Below, piece after piece: positions 25,330-35,252 of a stretch of DNA of 64,000 bases. The DNA is from Cupriavidus gilardii (GTDB taxonomy: Bacteria > Pseudomonadota > Gammaproteobacteria > Burkholderiales > Burkholderiaceae). Location of the stretch: NCBI RefSeq assembly GCF_013314895.1, contig NZ_JABTYE010000008.1:143015-207014 (forward strand). The letters are read 5' to 3'. The notes beneath the pieces were generated by a model that worked only from the letters and a program-made list of their open reading frames with translations, had not been told where the DNA came from and did no database searches. The position numbers were made by a program, and so were the translations under genes. Each line of letters starts with the position of its first letter. Position 1 is the stretch's first letter.

Positions 25330-25968
25330 TCAGAAGCCCAGGCTCGCCAGCAGGTCGTCGACCTGCGACTGGTCCGACACCACGTCGTGCTTGCCTTCCG
25401 GATTGACCTGCGGTCCGTTCATCAGCGTCGCCGGGCCGCTTTCCACGCGGCGCTCGGCCGGGACATTGTCGATCAGCATCTGCAGCAGTTCCTGCTCCAG
25501 CGTCTGGATCATGTCCATCATCTTCTTGATGACCTGACCGGTCAGATCCTGGAAGTCCTGCGCCATCATGATGTCCAGCAGGTGGCTGCCGGTGGCGCGG
25601 GCCTGTGCCGGCACGTCGGTCAGGAACGCCCGGGTGTCCAGCACCAGCTCGCGCGCATCGGCCAGCCCGACCGGTCGCGCAAACCAGTCCTCCCAGCGCT
25701 TGTCGAGCGCCTCGGCCTGCTTCTCGAGCCCTGCCTGAATCGGCTGCGCCAGCTCGACCGCATTCAGCGTGCGTTCGGCCGCCTTCTCGGTCATGTTGGC
25801 AATGTAGCTGAGCCGGTCGCGGGCATCGGGAATGGCCTGGGCCGCGCGCTCGATCTCCTTGTCCAAGCCCAGCTCGCGCATGCTGTCGCGCAGCATGCGA
25901 GTCAGGCTGCCGATACGCTGGATGATCTGCTCGGCGGACTCGATATTGATATTCGACGTGGTGGACAT
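25330..25968 (-). CDS. cheZ: CheY-P phosphatase CheZ
   Basis: CheZ removes the phosphate from CheY. The 212-residue protein has the long hairpin with the catalytic glutamine motif ([20 protein letters not shown]). A flexible linker leads to the C-terminal CheY-binding helix [13 protein letters not shown] start at [20 protein letters not shown], 10 nt after the cheY stop; the upstream extension to 26061 overlaps cheY and is not conserved. It ends the motA-che operon and converges on the F-box-like gene with 42 nt between and no clear terminator. Confidence 0.95.
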   Translation of the reverse strand: MSTTSNINIESAEQIIQRIGSLTRMLRDSMRELGLDKEIERAAQAIPDARDRLSYIANMTEKAAERTLNAVELAQPIQAGLEKQAEALDKRWEDWFARPVGLADARELVLDTRAFLTDVPAQARATGSHLLDIMMAQDFQDLTGQVIKKMMDMIQTLEQELLQMLIDNVPAERRVESGPATLMNGPQVNPEGKHDVVSDQSQVDDLLASLGF

Positions 25969-25978
25969 AACGGCTGCC

Positions 25979-26374
25979 TCAAGCCCCTTCCTTGGCGATC
26001 TTCTCGAAGATCTTGGTGATCTTCTCGTCCAGCGTCGCCGCCGTGAACGGCTTGACCACATAGCCGTTGGCGCCCGCCTGCGCGGCCGCGATGATGTTTT
26101 CCTTCTTGGCCTCGGCCGTCACCATCAGCACCGGCGTCTTGGCGATCGCCGGATCGGCGCGAATGCCCTGCAGCATGGTCAGGCCATCCATATTGGGCAT
26201 GTTCCAGTCCGAGACCACGAACTGGAAGCTGCCGTCCTTGACCTTCTCCAGGCCCGCGGCGCCGTCCTCGGCTTCCTCGACGTTGGAGAAACCCAGCTCC
26301 TTGAGCAGGTTGCGGATGATGCGGCGCATGGTCGGAAAGTCGTCGACCACCAGGATCTTCATGTTCTTGTCCAC
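25979..26374 (-). CDS. cheY: Chemotaxis response regulator CheY
   Basis: CheY-P binds the flagellar switch. The 131-residue receiver has the acidic pair VVDDF (D11, D12), phosphoacceptor D56 in [12 protein letters not shown], threonine in [11 protein letters not shown] and lysine in VVKPF. It lies downstream of cheB, across an 81-nt spacer that contains a strong RNA hairpin, and just ahead of cheZ. Confidence 0.97.
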   Translation of the reverse strand: MDKNMKILVVDDFPTMRRIIRNLLKELGFSNVEEAEDGAAGLEKVKDGSFQFVVSDWNMPNMDGLTMLQGIRADPAIAKTPVLMVTAEAKKENIIAAAQAGANGYVVKPFTAATLDEKITKIFEKIAKEGA

Positions 26375-26414
26375 TCTACGGCTCCAATACGGTTGTGGAT
26401 GATTGCGTCTATCC

Positions 26415-26447
26415 GGACGCGCCGCGCAGGCATGCCGCGGCGCGTCC
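26415..26447 (-). other. RNA hairpin between cheB and cheY
   Basis: GGACGCGCCGCG and CGCGGCGCGTCC form a perfect 12-bp G/C-rich stem around a 9-nt loop. There is no T tract, so it is unlikely to terminate transcription. It could protect the cheY-cheZ end of a processed message or damp read-through. Confidence 0.6.
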
Positions 26448-26455
26448 GCGTTCTG

Positions 26456-27532
26456 TCAAACTCGCTGCGCGCGCGCACCGAAGGTGGCCAGCCGCGCCAT
26501 CACGCGCTGGCTGATGGCCGGCAGCGGCACCACCTCGTGCACCCCGCCCGCGGCGATGGCTTCCTTCGGCATGCCGAACACGATGCAGCTCTGCTCGTCC
26601 TGCGCCAGGTTGTAGGCGCCGGCCTCGTGCATCCGCAGCATGCCGCGCGCGCCGTCGCGGCCCATGCCGGTCAGGATCACGCCGATGGCGTTCTTGCCCG
26701 CATGCACGGCGGCCGAGTCGAACAGCACATCGACCGACGGCCGATGCCGGTTGACCGGCGGGTCCTGCGACAGGTGGGCGACATAGTTGGCGCCGCTGCG
26801 CGCCAGCAGCAGGTGCTGGTCGCCCGGTGCGATATAGGCGTAGCCGGGCAGCACCCGCTCGCCGTGTTCGGCCTCCTTGACCGTGATGCGGCACAGGCCG
26901 TCGAGCCGCTGCGCGAACGAGCGCGTAAAGCCGGCAGGCATATGCTGGACGATCAGCACTGCGGGCGCGTCCGGCGGCAGCGGCATCAGAAATTCCTTGA
27001 TGGCCTCGGTGCCGCCGGTCGAAGCGCCGACGATGATCAGCTTTTCGGTCGACAGCAGCGGCGTGCGCAGCATCGGCGCCGGCGCGACCGGCTGGGCGCC
27101 CGGCGCAGCGGCAGGCCGCAGGCGCGCCCGCGAGGCGGCGCGCAGCTTGTCGGCGATGGTGTCGGTGTACTCGAGCAGGCCGTCACGGATACCGAGCTTG
27201 GGCTTGGTGATGAAGTCGACCGCGCCCAGTTCCAGCGCGCGCATCGTGATCTCGGACCCGCGCTCGGTCAGCGACGACACCATCAGTACCGGCATCGGCC
27301 GCAGCCGCATCAGACGCTCGAGGAAATCGAGCCCGTCCATGCGCGGCATTTCGACGTCCAGCGTCAGCACATCGGGGTTCAGGCGCTTGATCATCTCGCG
27401 CGCGACCAGCGGGTCCGGCGCGGTGCCGACCACCTCCATGTCCGGCTGGCTGTTGATGATCTCCGTCATCAGGCTGCGGATCAGCGCGGAGTCGTCCACG
27501 CAAAGCACCTTGATCTTGGCGGCGGCGGTCAT
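26456..27532 (-). CDS. cheB: Chemoreceptor glutamate methylesterase CheB
   Basis: CheB demethylates and deamidates chemoreceptors when phosphorylated by CheA. The 358-residue protein has a receiver domain (VDDS, phosphoacceptor D59 in [13 protein letters not shown]) and a C-terminal esterase domain. The serine ([10 protein letters not shown]), histidine ([16 protein letters not shown]) and aspartate (GMGRDGARG) of the catalytic triad are all visible. It lies 21 nt after cheD. Confidence 0.97.
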   Translation of the reverse strand: MTAAAKIKVLCVDDSALIRSLMTEIINSQPDMEVVGTAPDPLVAREMIKRLNPDVLTLDVEMPRMDGLDFLERLMRLRPMPVLMVSSLTERGSEITMRALELGAVDFITKPKLGIRDGLLEYTDTIADKLRAASRARLRPAAAPGAQPVAPAPMLRTPLLSTEKLIIVGASTGGTEAIKEFLMPLPPDAPAVLIVQHMPAGFTRSFAQRLDGLCRITVKEAEHGERVLPGYAYIAPGDQHLLLARSGANYVAHLSQDPPVNRHRPSVDVLFDSAAVHAGKNAIGVILTGMGRDGARGMLRMHEAGAYNLAQDEQSCIVFGMPKEAIAAGGVHEVVPLPAISQRVMARLATFGARAQRV

Positions 27533-27553
27533 GTCGAAACAGGTCCTTCGAAT

Positions 27554-28201
27554 TCAGGAAACGGTGGAAGCGGCGCCGCGCCGCCCGAACAGCTCGACGC
27601 CGCCGCGTACCGGCGTCGACGAAATGGCACGCGCCAGCGCGCGTTCGCTGCGTTCGACGACCGCCTGGTCGTCCTGGCGCGTCAGCCGGCGCACCAGCGC
27701 GAGGCCCGTCTGCGGGAAATAGCTGACCCGGCGCGCGTGCGGTCCGCGCAGGTCCTGCGCCGCGACGCGGATCTCTTCGGTCTTCAGATAGCGCAGCACG
27801 AACTCGGCGTTGCGGTCGCCGATGTTCAGCGTCGTCATGTTGGCCAGTACCGCGCCGCCGCCGAAGACCTTGGCCTCGAGCCGCTCCCGCCGCGCGCCCA
27901 TCTTCAGCAGCTCGTTGATCAGCACCTCGAGCGCATAGCAGCCGTAGCGCATGGACGCGGACAGCACGCGATCGGGCCCGGCGTTCTCGTCGTCCGGCAG
28001 CATGAAGTGGTTCATGCCGCCAATGCCTGCCTTCTCGTCGCGGATGCAGGCGGCGACGCAGGAGCCGAGCACCGTAGTCAGCACCACGTCGTCGCGCGTG
28101 ACGTAATACTCGTTGGGCAGCAGCTTGATGGCCTGCTTGCCGAACTCGCGGTCGAAGTAGGTGCGGGTGGCGATCGCCTCCGGCAGCTGCGGCGTCTGCA
28201 T
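27554..28201 (-). CDS. cheD: Chemoreceptor glutamine deamidase CheD
   Basis: CheD deamidates receptor glutamines. The 215-residue protein has the catalytic cysteine and histidine in [13 protein letters not shown] and [13 protein letters not shown], plus KVFGGGAVL and [12 protein letters not shown]. Its ATG overlaps the cheR stop by one nt (TGATG), so CheR and CheD are translationally coupled. The C-terminus is somewhat longer than in typical CheD (about 160-200). Confidence 0.95.
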   Translation of the reverse strand: MQTPQLPEAIATRTYFDREFGKQAIKLLPNEYYVTRDDVVLTTVLGSCVAACIRDEKAGIGGMNHFMLPDDENAGPDRVLSASMRYGCYALEVLINELLKMGARRERLEAKVFGGGAVLANMTTLNIGDRNAEFVLRYLKTEEIRVAAQDLRGPHARRVSYFPQTGLALVRRLTRQDDQAVVERSERALARAISSTPVRGGVELFGRRGAASTVS

Positions 28202-29100
28202 CAGGCGGCTCCGGTCCTGGCAGCGCCGGGCGCCAGCTCGTAGACGGTCTGCCCGCGCAGCTGGAAGGCGCGCGTCACGTAGGAGAAATTTTCCGAATGG
28301 CCGGCGAACAGCAGGCCATGCGGCTTGAGCAGCGGGACGAAGCGCTCCAGGATGCGGCCCTGGGTCGGCTTGTCGAAATAGATCATCACGTTGCGGCAGA
28401 AGATCGCATCGAAGCGCTCGCGGATGCCCCAGTCGGGCGCCAGCAGGTTCAGCGGTTCGAACGTGATCGTCGAGGCGAGCTCGGGCTTGACCTTGACCTG
28501 ACCGGCACGCTGCCCGGTGCCTTTCAGGAAGAACCGCTTGAGCCGTTCCTGCGACAGCCGCGCGACCTGGTCGGCCGAATAGACGCCGGTCCGCGCCTTG
28601 GCCAGGACCTGCGTGTCGATGTCGGTGGCCAGCACGGTGGCCGCCCGCTCGCCGAGCGCCTCGGCCAGCGTGATCGCAATCGAATAGGGCTCCTCGCCGG
28701 TCGACGCCGCCGCGCACCAGACCGAATACGGCCGGCCGATCCGCTTGGCGTGCTCGGCCAGCAGCGGGAAGTGATGTGCCTCGCGGAAGAACGAGGTCAG
28801 ATTGGTGGTCAGCGCGTTGGTGAAGAACTCCCACTCGCCCGAGTACTCGTCGGCTTCGAGCAGCGCCAGATAGCTGGCGAAGTCGTTCAGCTGCAGCGCG
28901 CGCAGGCGCCGCGCCAGCCGGCTGTAGACCATCTCGCGCTTCTGCGCGCCCAGCGAAATGCCGGCGCGGCGGTGGATCAGCGCGCGCACCTTGTCGAAAT
29001 CGCGGTCGGTCAGCAGGAAGTCGCGCGCGTCGTCCCGCAGGGCGGCGGGCGGCATGGCGGGGGCCGCGGCGCGGGGAGCTGGGGTTCGATGCGGCGTCAT
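28201..29100 (-). CDS. cheR: Chemoreceptor methyltransferase CheR
   Basis: CheR methylates receptor glutamates using S-adenosylmethionine. The 299-residue protein has the SAM-binding motif [20 protein letters not shown], the N-terminal helical domain ([20 protein letters not shown]), and [15 protein letters not shown]. It follows cheW across a 106-nt spacer that contains four 12-bp tandem repeats ending 3 nt before the ATG, so the ribosome-binding region itself is repetitive. Confidence 0.96.
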   Translation of the reverse strand: MTPHRTPAPRAAAPAMPPAALRDDARDFLLTDRDFDKVRALIHRRAGISLGAQKREMVYSRLARRLRALQLNDFASYLALLEADEYSGEWEFFTNALTTNLTSFFREAHHFPLLAEHAKRIGRPYSVWCAAASTGEEPYSIAITLAEALGERAATVLATDIDTQVLAKARTGVYSADQVARLSQERLKRFFLKGTGQRAGQVKVKPELASTITFEPLNLLAPDWGIRERFDAIFCRNVMIYFDKPTQGRILERFVPLLKPHGLLFAGHSENFSYVTRAFQLRGQTVYELAPGAARTGAA

Positions 29101-29103
29101 GTC

Positions 29104-29151
29104 TGCGGGTGGGTCGACGTGGGTGGCGACGTGGGTGGCGACGGGGGTCGC
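29104..29151. repeat. Tandem repeat, 4 x 12 bp, in cheR leader
   Basis: TGCGGGTGGGTC, GACGTGGGTGGC (twice) and GACGGGGGTCGC stand immediately upstream of the cheR ATG. On the mRNA the units are C-rich, so no strong Shine-Dalgarno is present; cheR expression may depend on the array. Confidence 0.85.
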
Positions 29152-29206
29152 GATGCGGCGAAGCGGTGGCGAAGGCGAGCGGCGCGTGGGTGGCGCTCGC
29201 CCACGC

Positions 29207-29701
29207 TCAGGCGGTCTCGCCTTCGATCAGTTCCATCTCGGGGCTGGTCATCATCCGTTCGATGTCGAGCAGGATCAGCATGCGGCCTTCGACGGTCGCA
29301 AGACCCGTCAGATGTTCGGTCGACACCGACACGCCGAACTCCGGCGCCGGCTTGATCGCCTCGCCGGTCAGCGTCAGCACGTCCGACACGCCGTCGACCA
29401 CGATGCCGACCACACGGCCGGCGATGTTCAGGATGATGACGACCGTCTGGTGGTCGTACTTGACGTTGCCGAGGCGGAACTTCATGCGCAGGTCGACGAT
29501 CGGCACGATCACGCCGCGCAGGTTGGTCACGCCCTTGATGAAGTCCGGCGCATTGGCGATCCGCGTCACGCCGTCGTAGCTGCGGATCTCCTGCACCTTC
29601 AGGATGTCGATGCCGTATTCCTCGGAGCCGAGCGTGAACACCAGGAATTCCTGGCCCGCCGCCTCGCTTCCGGGGGTATCGCTATGTCCGATGCCGGCCA
29701 T
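29207..29701 (-). CDS. cheW: Chemotaxis coupling protein CheW
   Basis: CheW links receptors to CheA. The 164-residue protein has the conserved SH3-like core: [40 protein letters not shown] and [13 protein letters not shown]. It lies 72 nt after cheA. A paralogue (39892-40374) shares the same core but differs at both ends. Confidence 0.97.
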   Translation of the reverse strand: MAGIGHSDTPGSEAAGQEFLVFTLGSEEYGIDILKVQEIRSYDGVTRIANAPDFIKGVTNLRGVIVPIVDLRMKFRLGNVKYDHQTVVIILNIAGRVVGIVVDGVSDVLTLTGEAIKPAPEFGVSVSTEHLTGLATVEGRMLILLDIERMMTSPEMELIEGETA

Positions 29702-29773
29702 GATGTGTTGCTCCTTGTTGATTCCTTGTCGTCCCCGCCTTCGCGGAGACGACGGCAGTGGTACGCGTTGCCC

Positions 29774-31834
29774 TTACGCCAGCGCCGGCTCGTGGCGCCG
29801 CACGCCGGTGCGCTGCAGCGCGGCCACGTCGACGATCAGCGCCACGCTGCCGTCGCCGAGGATGGTTGCCGCCGAAATGCCGGGCACCTTGCGGTAGTTG
29901 GTCTCCAGGTTCTTCAGCACGACCTGGTGCTGGCCGATCAGCTGGTCGACCAGCAGCGCGAAACGCTTGCCTTCGGCCTGCAGGATGATGGCGATGCCCT
30001 GGGTCGGCTCCTGCACCGCGTTCTCGACGTTGAAGACGCGGTGCAGTTCCAGCAGCGGCAGGTATTCGCCGCGCACGTGCATCACCCGCTCGGTATTGGC
30101 GGCGGTGCGCACATCGTCGGCCTTGGGCTGCAGCGACTCCATCACGCAGTTCAGCGGCAGGATGAAGGTTTCCTCGCCGACCTTGACCGACATGCCGTCG
30201 AGGATCGCCAGCGTCAGCGGCAGCACGATGCGGGTGGTGGTGCCGTTGCCGGGGCGCGAGCTGATTTCGACGTGGCCGCCCATCTCCTGGATGTTGCGCT
30301 TGACCACGTCCATGCCGACGCCGCGGCCGGACAGATCGGTGACCGCCTCGGCGGTCGAGAAGCCCGGGGCGAAGATCAGCTGCCACACCTCCTCGTCGCT
30401 CATGCTCTCGGACACCGGCAGGCCGTTCTGCATCGCCTTGGCCAGGATCTTGTCGCGGCGCAGGCCGCCGCCGTCGTCGCTGACCTCGATCACGATATTG
30501 CCGCCGTGGTGCTGCGCCGACAGGATCAGCTGGCCGGTCGGATCCTTGCCCGCGGCGACGCGCTTGTCCGGCGTCTCGATGCCGTGGTCCAGGCTGTTGC
30601 GCACCAGATGAGTCAGCGGATCGATGATCCGTTCGATCAGACTCTTGTCCAGTTCGGTGGCCTTGCCGAAGGTCACCAGGTCGATCTGCTTGCCGAGCTT
30701 CGCGGCCAGGTCGCGGACCAGGCGCGGGAAGCGCGAGAACACATAGTCCATCGGCATCATGCGGATCGACATCACCGCTTCCTGCAGATCGCGCGCGTTG
30801 CGCTCGAGCTGGCCCATGCCGGAGAACAGGCGGTCGAACAGCACCGGGTCGAGCGACGACGCGGTCTGCGCCAGCATCGATTGCGTGATCACCAGTTCGC
30901 CGACCAGGTTGATGATCTGGTCGACCTTCTCGGTCGGCACGCGGATCGAGCCCGACTCCTGATGATGAGCGGCGGCGGCGCCGGCCTTGGCGCGCTCCTT
31001 GTCCTTGGCGGGGGCTGCCGCGGGTGCGGCTGCGGCTGCTGCTGCGGCAGGGGCCGGCGCGGCCTCCGTCTCGGCGGCGGCAGGCGCGGCGCTTGCGGCA
31101 GCCGGGGCTGCGCCGCCTGCAGGTTCGATCGCGATCTGCTCGGCGTCGATCACGAAGCAGCAGACCGCGACGATATCGTCGGGGCTGCATTGCGTCGCCA
31201 GCTCGATCGCCAGCTCGCCGTCCGTCTGCGTCTCGCCGAGGATCTCGCCCAGATTGCCGAGCTCCTCGCGCAGCAGTGCCTGGTCGTCCTTCGACACCTT
31301 GAGCAGGCGCACCTTCAGCGCGCCGCCGGCCGATGCCGTGACGGCACCGGCGGCCGGTGCGGACGCGCTGGCCGGCGCCGGCACGGCGGCCGCGGCAGCC
31401 GCTACCGGCGCGGGCGCGGGCGCGGGCGCCTCGCCGCCGGTCTCGTAGGCCAGCTGCTGCAGCACCGCACAGATGCGCGCAAGGGTCTGCGGATCGGGTT
31501 CGGTGCCGTTGCGGTAGGCGTTGAGCTGGTCTTGCAACACGTCCTTGGTTTCCAGAAAGGTATCGATGATGGCCCTGGACAACGCCAGTTCACGGCGGCG
31601 CGTGCGGTCCAGCAGATTCTCGAGCAGGTGGGTGGTCTCGGTCAGCGCGCTGAAGCCGAAGGTCGCCGCTCCGCCCTTGATCGAATGCGCCGCGCGGAAG
31701 ATCGCATTGAGGTCTTCCGCGTCGGGCGCCTCGATGTCGAGGCCGAGCAGCAACTGCTCCATTTCAACGAGCAGCTCTTCCGCTTCCTCGAAGAAGGTCT
31801 GATAGAACTGCGTGATATCGATATCGACAGACAT
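29774..31834 (-). CDS. cheA: Chemotaxis histidine kinase CheA
   Basis: CheA autophosphorylates and feeds CheY and CheB. The 686-residue protein has the class II kinase layout. The Hpt domain has H50 (FRAAHSIKGGAATFGF). A CheY/CheB-binding P2 region sits between Ala/Pro-rich linkers. Then come the dimerisation helices (RVPTEKVDQIINLVGELVIT), the ATPase domain (HLVRNSLDHGIETPDKR, DDGGGL, GRGVGMDVVKRNI) and a C-terminal CheW-like domain. Two Ala/Pro-rich linkers (about residues 130-170 and 260-300) are long. The 107-nt spacer from motB is unusually AT-rich. Confidence 0.97.
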   Translation of the reverse strand: MSVDIDITQFYQTFFEEAEELLVEMEQLLLGLDIEAPDAEDLNAIFRAAHSIKGGAATFGFSALTETTHLLENLLDRTRRRELALSRAIIDTFLETKDVLQDQLNAYRNGTEPDPQTLARICAVLQQLAYETGGEAPAPAPAPVAAAAAAVPAPASASAPAAGAVTASAGGALKVRLLKVSKDDQALLREELGNLGEILGETQTDGELAIELATQCSPDDIVAVCCFVIDAEQIAIEPAGGAAPAAASAAPAAAETEAAPAPAAAAAAAAPAAAPAKDKERAKAGAAAAHHQESGSIRVPTEKVDQIINLVGELVITQSMLAQTASSLDPVLFDRLFSGMGQLERNARDLQEAVMSIRMMPMDYVFSRFPRLVRDLAAKLGKQIDLVTFGKATELDKSLIERIIDPLTHLVRNSLDHGIETPDKRVAAGKDPTGQLILSAQHHGGNIVIEVSDDGGGLRRDKILAKAMQNGLPVSESMSDEEVWQLIFAPGFSTAEAVTDLSGRGVGMDVVKRNIQEMGGHVEISSRPGNGTTTRIVLPLTLAILDGMSVKVGEETFILPLNCVMESLQPKADDVRTAANTERVMHVRGEYLPLLELHRVFNVENAVQEPTQGIAIILQAEGKRFALLVDQLIGQHQVVLKNLETNYRKVPGISAATILGDGSVALIVDVAALQRTGVRRHEPALA

Positions 31835-31882
31835 GACCGTCCTGAATCACTGATTGCTTAGCATTGCGCCGTTACCAGCTGG

Positions 31883-31911
31883 TTATCGACCTCGGCGACG
31901 GTCTTATTAAA
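31883..31911 (-). promoter_or_regulatory. Possible sigma-28 promoter before cheA
   Basis: In the AT-rich motB-cheA spacer the minus strand has GTCGATAA (7 of 8 of the sigma-28 -10 box). The expected -35 position has only a weak TAATAAGA. A secondary che promoter inside the mot-che operon is possible but not secure. Confidence 0.3.
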
Positions 31912-31941
31912 TTTTGTTACTGATTTAAGCGCCAAGCCTTT

Positions 31942-32892
31942 CTACTGCGCCCGCGCCGCCGACGCGCCGGTCGCCTCGACCATCCCCTGCTGCAGCGCCT
32001 CGGCCGATTCGCCCGCCTTGGCACGCACCGCGACCTCCGCCGCGCTGGCGTTCTCCGCCTCGAAGCGGGCCTGGGCGCGCTGGTTCAGCACCACGATGCT
32101 GATGCGGCGGTTGACGGGGGCCAGCGAATCCTGCTTGTCCAGCGGCATGGTGGCGGCCAGGCCGAGCACGCGCAGCACCTTGCCTTCCTGCATGCCGCCG
32201 GCGATCAGCTCCTGGCGGGAGGCATTGGCGCGATCGGCCGACAGCTCCCAGTTCGAGTAAGTGCGCTCGCCGTTCATGTAGGTGGCCGAATCGGTATGGC
32301 CCGACAGGCTGACCTTGTTCGGCATCTCGTTGAGCACCGGCCCGATCTCGCGCAGGATGTCGCGCATGTACGGCTCGACCACCGCCTTGCCGGTGCGGAA
32401 CATCGGCCGGTTCTGCGTATCGAGGATCTGGATGCGCAGCCCTTCGCTGGTGATGTCCAGCAGCAGCTGCGGACGGAACTGGCGCAGCACCGGGTTGTTC
32501 TCGATCAGCTGCTCGAGCCGTTGCTTCAACGCGCGCAGCCGTTCGGTCTCGAGCTGGTCGCGGCGCTTCTGCAGCGATTGCGGATCGTCCTCGCGCATGC
32601 GTCGCGTTTCGCCGTCCTTGCTGGCCGGGTCGATGCCGCCGCCGGGAATCACGCTCGGCGACTCGCTGGTCTTCTGGCCGCCGGCGATCGCCACCTTCAG
32701 CGGCGTACGGAAATACTCGGCCACCTGCACCAGATCCTTCGGCGTCGAGGTGCTCAGCAGCCACAGCACCAGGAAGAACGCCATCATCGCCGTCATGAAA
32801 TCGGCGTAGGCGATCTTCCAGCTGTGGTTGCCGTGCGGCTTGCCGTGGGCGGCAGCGCGGCGGACGACGATGGGGCGCGCTTGTTCGGTCAT
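31942..32892 (-). CDS. motB: Flagellar stator protein MotB
   Basis: MotB anchors the stator to peptidoglycan and carries the proton site. The 316-residue protein has a single membrane helix with the essential aspartate D31 ([20 protein letters not shown]). A plug/linker leads to an OmpA-like domain ([38 protein letters not shown]). It follows motA by 58 nt; that spacer contains a 2 x 12-bp tandem duplication. Confidence 0.97.
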   Translation of the reverse strand: MTEQARPIVVRRAAAHGKPHGNHSWKIAYADFMTAMMAFFLVLWLLSTSTPKDLVQVAEYFRTPLKVAIAGGQKTSESPSVIPGGGIDPASKDGETRRMREDDPQSLQKRRDQLETERLRALKQRLEQLIENNPVLRQFRPQLLLDITSEGLRIQILDTQNRPMFRTGKAVVEPYMRDILREIGPVLNEMPNKVSLSGHTDSATYMNGERTYSNWELSADRANASRQELIAGGMQEGKVLRVLGLAATMPLDKQDSLAPVNRRISIVVLNQRAQARFEAENASAAEVAVRAKAGESAEALQQGMVEATGASAARAQ

Positions 32893-32919
32893 GCTTGGCC
32901 TGCGGTGGACGGACGGATG

Positions 32920-32943
32920 GACTGGCTCGAGGACTGGCTCGAC
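32920..32943. repeat. Tandem duplication, 2 x 12 bp, in motB leader
   Basis: GACTGGCTCGAG and GACTGGCTCGAC are adjacent, 27 nt upstream of the motB ATG, inside the short motA-motB spacer. Confidence 0.75.
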
Positions 32944-32950
32944 GGCGCGC

Positions 32951-33814
32951 TTACGTCAGGCTCTTGACTTCGCGCACGTGATCGTCCAGTTCCAGGAACG
33001 ACGGACGCTCGCTCGAGTACAGCACCTTGCGGCCGAACTCGACCGCGACCAGCGGCGCATAGCCGTTGAGCGAAGCCAGCAGCGTGACCTTGATGCACTG
33101 GTACATCTTGACCGTCTCGGCGACCTGGTGCTCGACGCGCGAGGCCAGCGGCGAGACAAAGCCGTAAGCCAGCAGGATGCCGAGGAAGGTGCCGACCATC
33201 GCATGCGCGATCAGCGCGCCCAGCACCGACGGCGGCAGGTCGGCCGAGGCCAGCGCGTGCACCACCCCCATCACCGCGGCGACGATGCCGAAGGCGGGCA
33301 GCGCATCGCCGACCCGCGCCAGCGCGTGGGCGGGCACTTCGGCCTCGTGCTTGAAGGTCTCGATCTCGTGGTCCATCAGGGCCTCGATCTCGAAGGCATT
33401 CATGTTGCCGTTGACCATCATGCGCAGATAGTCGGTCAGGAATTCCATCATCGCCGGGTCGGCGAGGATGCGCGGATACTGGCTGAAGACGCTGCTGGCC
33501 GCGGGATCGGCGATTTCCTTCTCGAGGAACAGGATGCCCTCGCGGCGCGCCTTGGACAGCAGCACGTACAGCAGCGCCATCACTTCCATGTACAGCGCCT
33601 TGTTGTATTTGCTGCTGCGAAGCAGCTGCGGCAGCGCGCGCAAGGTCGCCTTGATCGCCTTGCCGCTGTTGGCGCTGATGAAGGCGCCGAGCGCGGCGCC
33701 GCCAATGATCACCAGTTCTGCCGGTTGATATAGCGCGCCCATGTGGCCGCCAGTCATGGCGTAACCACCAAGCACCGCCGCCACTACGACGACATAGCCA
33801 AGAACAACTAGCAC
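32951..33814 (-). CDS. motA: Flagellar stator protein MotA
   Basis: MotA forms the proton channel with MotB and contacts FliG. A GTG at 33812-33814 gives [20 protein letters not shown] and 287 residues, the normal size, with GGGGAA 6 nt upstream. A longer ATG-initiated frame to 33850 adds a polar stretch not seen in MotA. Four membrane helices, the cytoplasmic loop with the charged [13 protein letters not shown] segment and the proline of [20 protein letters not shown] are present. It opens the mot-che run, 118 nt after flhC. Confidence 0.95.
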   Translation of the reverse strand: MLVVLGYVVVVAAVLGGYAMTGGHMGALYQPAELVIIGGAALGAFISANSGKAIKATLRALPQLLRSSKYNKALYMEVMALLYVLLSKARREGILFLEKEIADPAASSVFSQYPRILADPAMMEFLTDYLRMMVNGNMNAFEIEALMDHEIETFKHEAEVPAHALARVGDALPAFGIVAAVMGVVHALASADLPPSVLGALIAHAMVGTFLGILLAYGFVSPLASRVEHQVAETVKMYQCIKVTLLASLNGYAPLVAVEFGRKVLYSSERPSFLELDDHVREVKSLT

Positions 33815-33932
33815 GATCGATTCCCCGTCAGAAAAACACGCGTCGGACACGCGCGAACCGGCCCGGGACGGGCACGGCTGAAACTTCGCGCCGTACCGCC
33901 CGGTCTGGCTCGCCGCGCAAGCCCGGCGTGAA

Positions 33933-34535
33933 TCAGGCGGGTTGCGCTGGCGTGGCGTCCTTCGAGGGCTTCTTTGCCTTGCCCGCGCGCGATGGCGGCC
34001 GGCACAGGCTGCAGACGAAGTTCGCGTTCGGCTCGTAGGCGTGCGTAACGAACTGTCCTCCGCAGCATGTGCAACTGGAAAGCTGCAGCATATTGCTCTC
34101 GAAGAACCGTACTAACGTCCAGGCACGCGTAAAACTTAAGACAATTTCGCCGCCGAGCAGGGACACGTGCTCGAGGTAGAGCCGGTATGCGGCGACCACT
34201 GCACGAATGCCGCTCGCCTCGCCCTGCTCGACCATGAACTGGTAGGCCGAGAAGAACAGCGACGAGTGGATGTTCGGCAGCCAGGTCGTGAACCAGTCCG
34301 TCGAGAACGGCAGCATGCCCTTGGGCGGGGACACGCCTCGCAGCTCCTTGTACAGACGGATCAGCCGGTCGCGCGACAGCGTGGTCTCGGCTTCGAGCAC
34401 CTGCAGGCGCGCGCCCAGGCCGATCAGCTCGATGGCGAGCTGGGTCTGATTGGCATCCTGCAGTACGCTCTTGCGCGGGGCAGCCGGAGCGGCCGTGTAG
34501 CTCCGGGCCGGTTGGGCCTGCAGCAGCGCGCTCAA
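33933..34535 (-). CDS. flhC: Flagellar master regulator subunit FlhC
   Basis: FlhC pairs with FlhD to activate class II flagellar promoters. The best start is a TTG whose last two bases lie within the flhD stop (TTGA overlap), giving 200 residues. Conserved parts are [40 protein letters not shown] and the zinc cysteines in [20 protein letters not shown] followed by CSLC. A Lys/Pro-rich tail ([20 protein letters not shown]) extends past the zinc site. Three FlhDC-type boxes occur elsewhere in the window. Confidence 0.94.
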   Translation of the reverse strand: MSALLQAQPARSYTAAPAAPRKSVLQDANQTQLAIELIGLGARLQVLEAETTLSRDRLIRLYKELRGVSPPKGMLPFSTDWFTTWLPNIHSSLFFSAYQFMVEQGEASGIRAVVAAYRLYLEHVSLLGGEIVLSFTRAWTLVRFFESNMLQLSSCTCCGGQFVTHAYEPNANFVCSLCRPPSRAGKAKKPSKDATPAQPA

Positions 34536-34849
34536 TTGAGCGACTCCACCGGCTGGCGCGCGAGCAGGATCGCAGCATGGATCTGCTGCATATCGTGGCT
34601 CTTGGCGGTATGCGTCAGCGTGGAGAGCAACGCATGGTCGTCGAACCGGAATCGGCACAGGACCATGTTGGAGGCCGCCAGCTTGACCAGCTGAGCAGGC
34701 GTCAGCTTGACCAGGATGTCAGCGATTTCCTTGCTGACGCCCAGGCGGAACATGGCTTCGAGTTGGTTTTCGCGCACCAGGCGTTGCGCGAGCAGCAGAT
34801 AGGCGAGGTTGACCTCCCTGATCTCCTGCAGAAGTTCACTGCTTTCCAA
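34532..34849 (-). CDS. flhD: Flagellar master regulator subunit FlhD
   Basis: FlhD is the partner of FlhC. The 105-residue protein aligns from its first residue with enterobacterial FlhD ([20 protein letters not shown] against [20 protein letters not shown]). The start codon is therefore TTG at 34847-34849, although a weak initiator. A GGGGAT lies only 4 nt upstream. The internal cysteine (NMVLCRFRF) is near the family's disulfide position. The gene is preceded by a 403-nt spacer dense in palindromes and TGTAAC motifs. Confidence 0.95.
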   Translation of the reverse strand: MESSELLQEIREVNLAYLLLAQRLVRENQLEAMFRLGVSKEIADILVKLTPAQLVKLAASNMVLCRFRFDDHALLSTLTHTAKSHDMQQIHAAILLARQPVESLN

Positions 34850-34976
34850 TTTATCCCCGCTACCAAGGAACCCTCGCCCGCTTGTCCAGCGCTTACCGGT
34901 GGCAGACCTCCGGCGTCCAGATCGTTTCAGTGCATGTGCGACGGGTACTACATCTGATCGGAACTACACCCGCCCA

Positions 34977-35167
34977 GTTACATCTTTCACATCTGGTAAC
35001 AAATGTTACGGAATGTAAATGGACTGTCCGCTTTATATCGGCAATCGCCTGCCGCTGCCAATCCCTACTTACGTTGGGGATCGCCATTGTCGTACGGATG
35101 ATACATGGCGAACACGGCAGGTCCGGATGTAACAACCTTGTAACGTGATCTGGATCAAATCTGTAAC
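34977..35167. promoter_or_regulatory. flhDC upstream control region with repeated TGTAAC motifs
   Basis: Within the gene-free 34850-35252 spacer, TGTAAC occurs in direct orientation at 35128, 35139 and 35162, and inverted (GTTACA) at 34977. A perfect palindrome GTAACA-AA-TGTTAC lies at 34996-35009. The region is AT-richer than the surroundings. Which protein binds is unknown. No -35/-10 pair is clear enough to call. The rest of the spacer shows nothing else I can name. Confidence 0.5.
35145..35158. promoter_or_regulatory. FNR/CRP-type palindromic site upstream of flhDC
   Basis: GTGATCTGGATCAA matches the FNR/ANR box TTGAT-N4-ATCAA at 9 of 10 positions. With the flanking bases it also matches CRP (CGTGA-N6-TCAAA) at 8 of 10. 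It lies about 300 nt upstream of the flhD TTG, close to the TGTAAC motifs, so oxygen or cAMP control of motility is possible. Confidence 0.4.
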
Positions 35168-35252
35168 AACGGACATGCCGCGAAAATCACTTATTCAGCG
35201 ATTCGAGCCGTCGGCGGACGCGTTTTTCGTCTGACTGAAAACGTTTCGCATT

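Noticed and set aside
33815..33932. Sigma-28 or FlhDC-type promoter before motA
   Set aside because: GAAACTTCG resembles part of a -35 box on the minus strand, but no -10 box at either 11- or 12-nt spacing. motA may be read from flhDC or from an unrecognised promoter.
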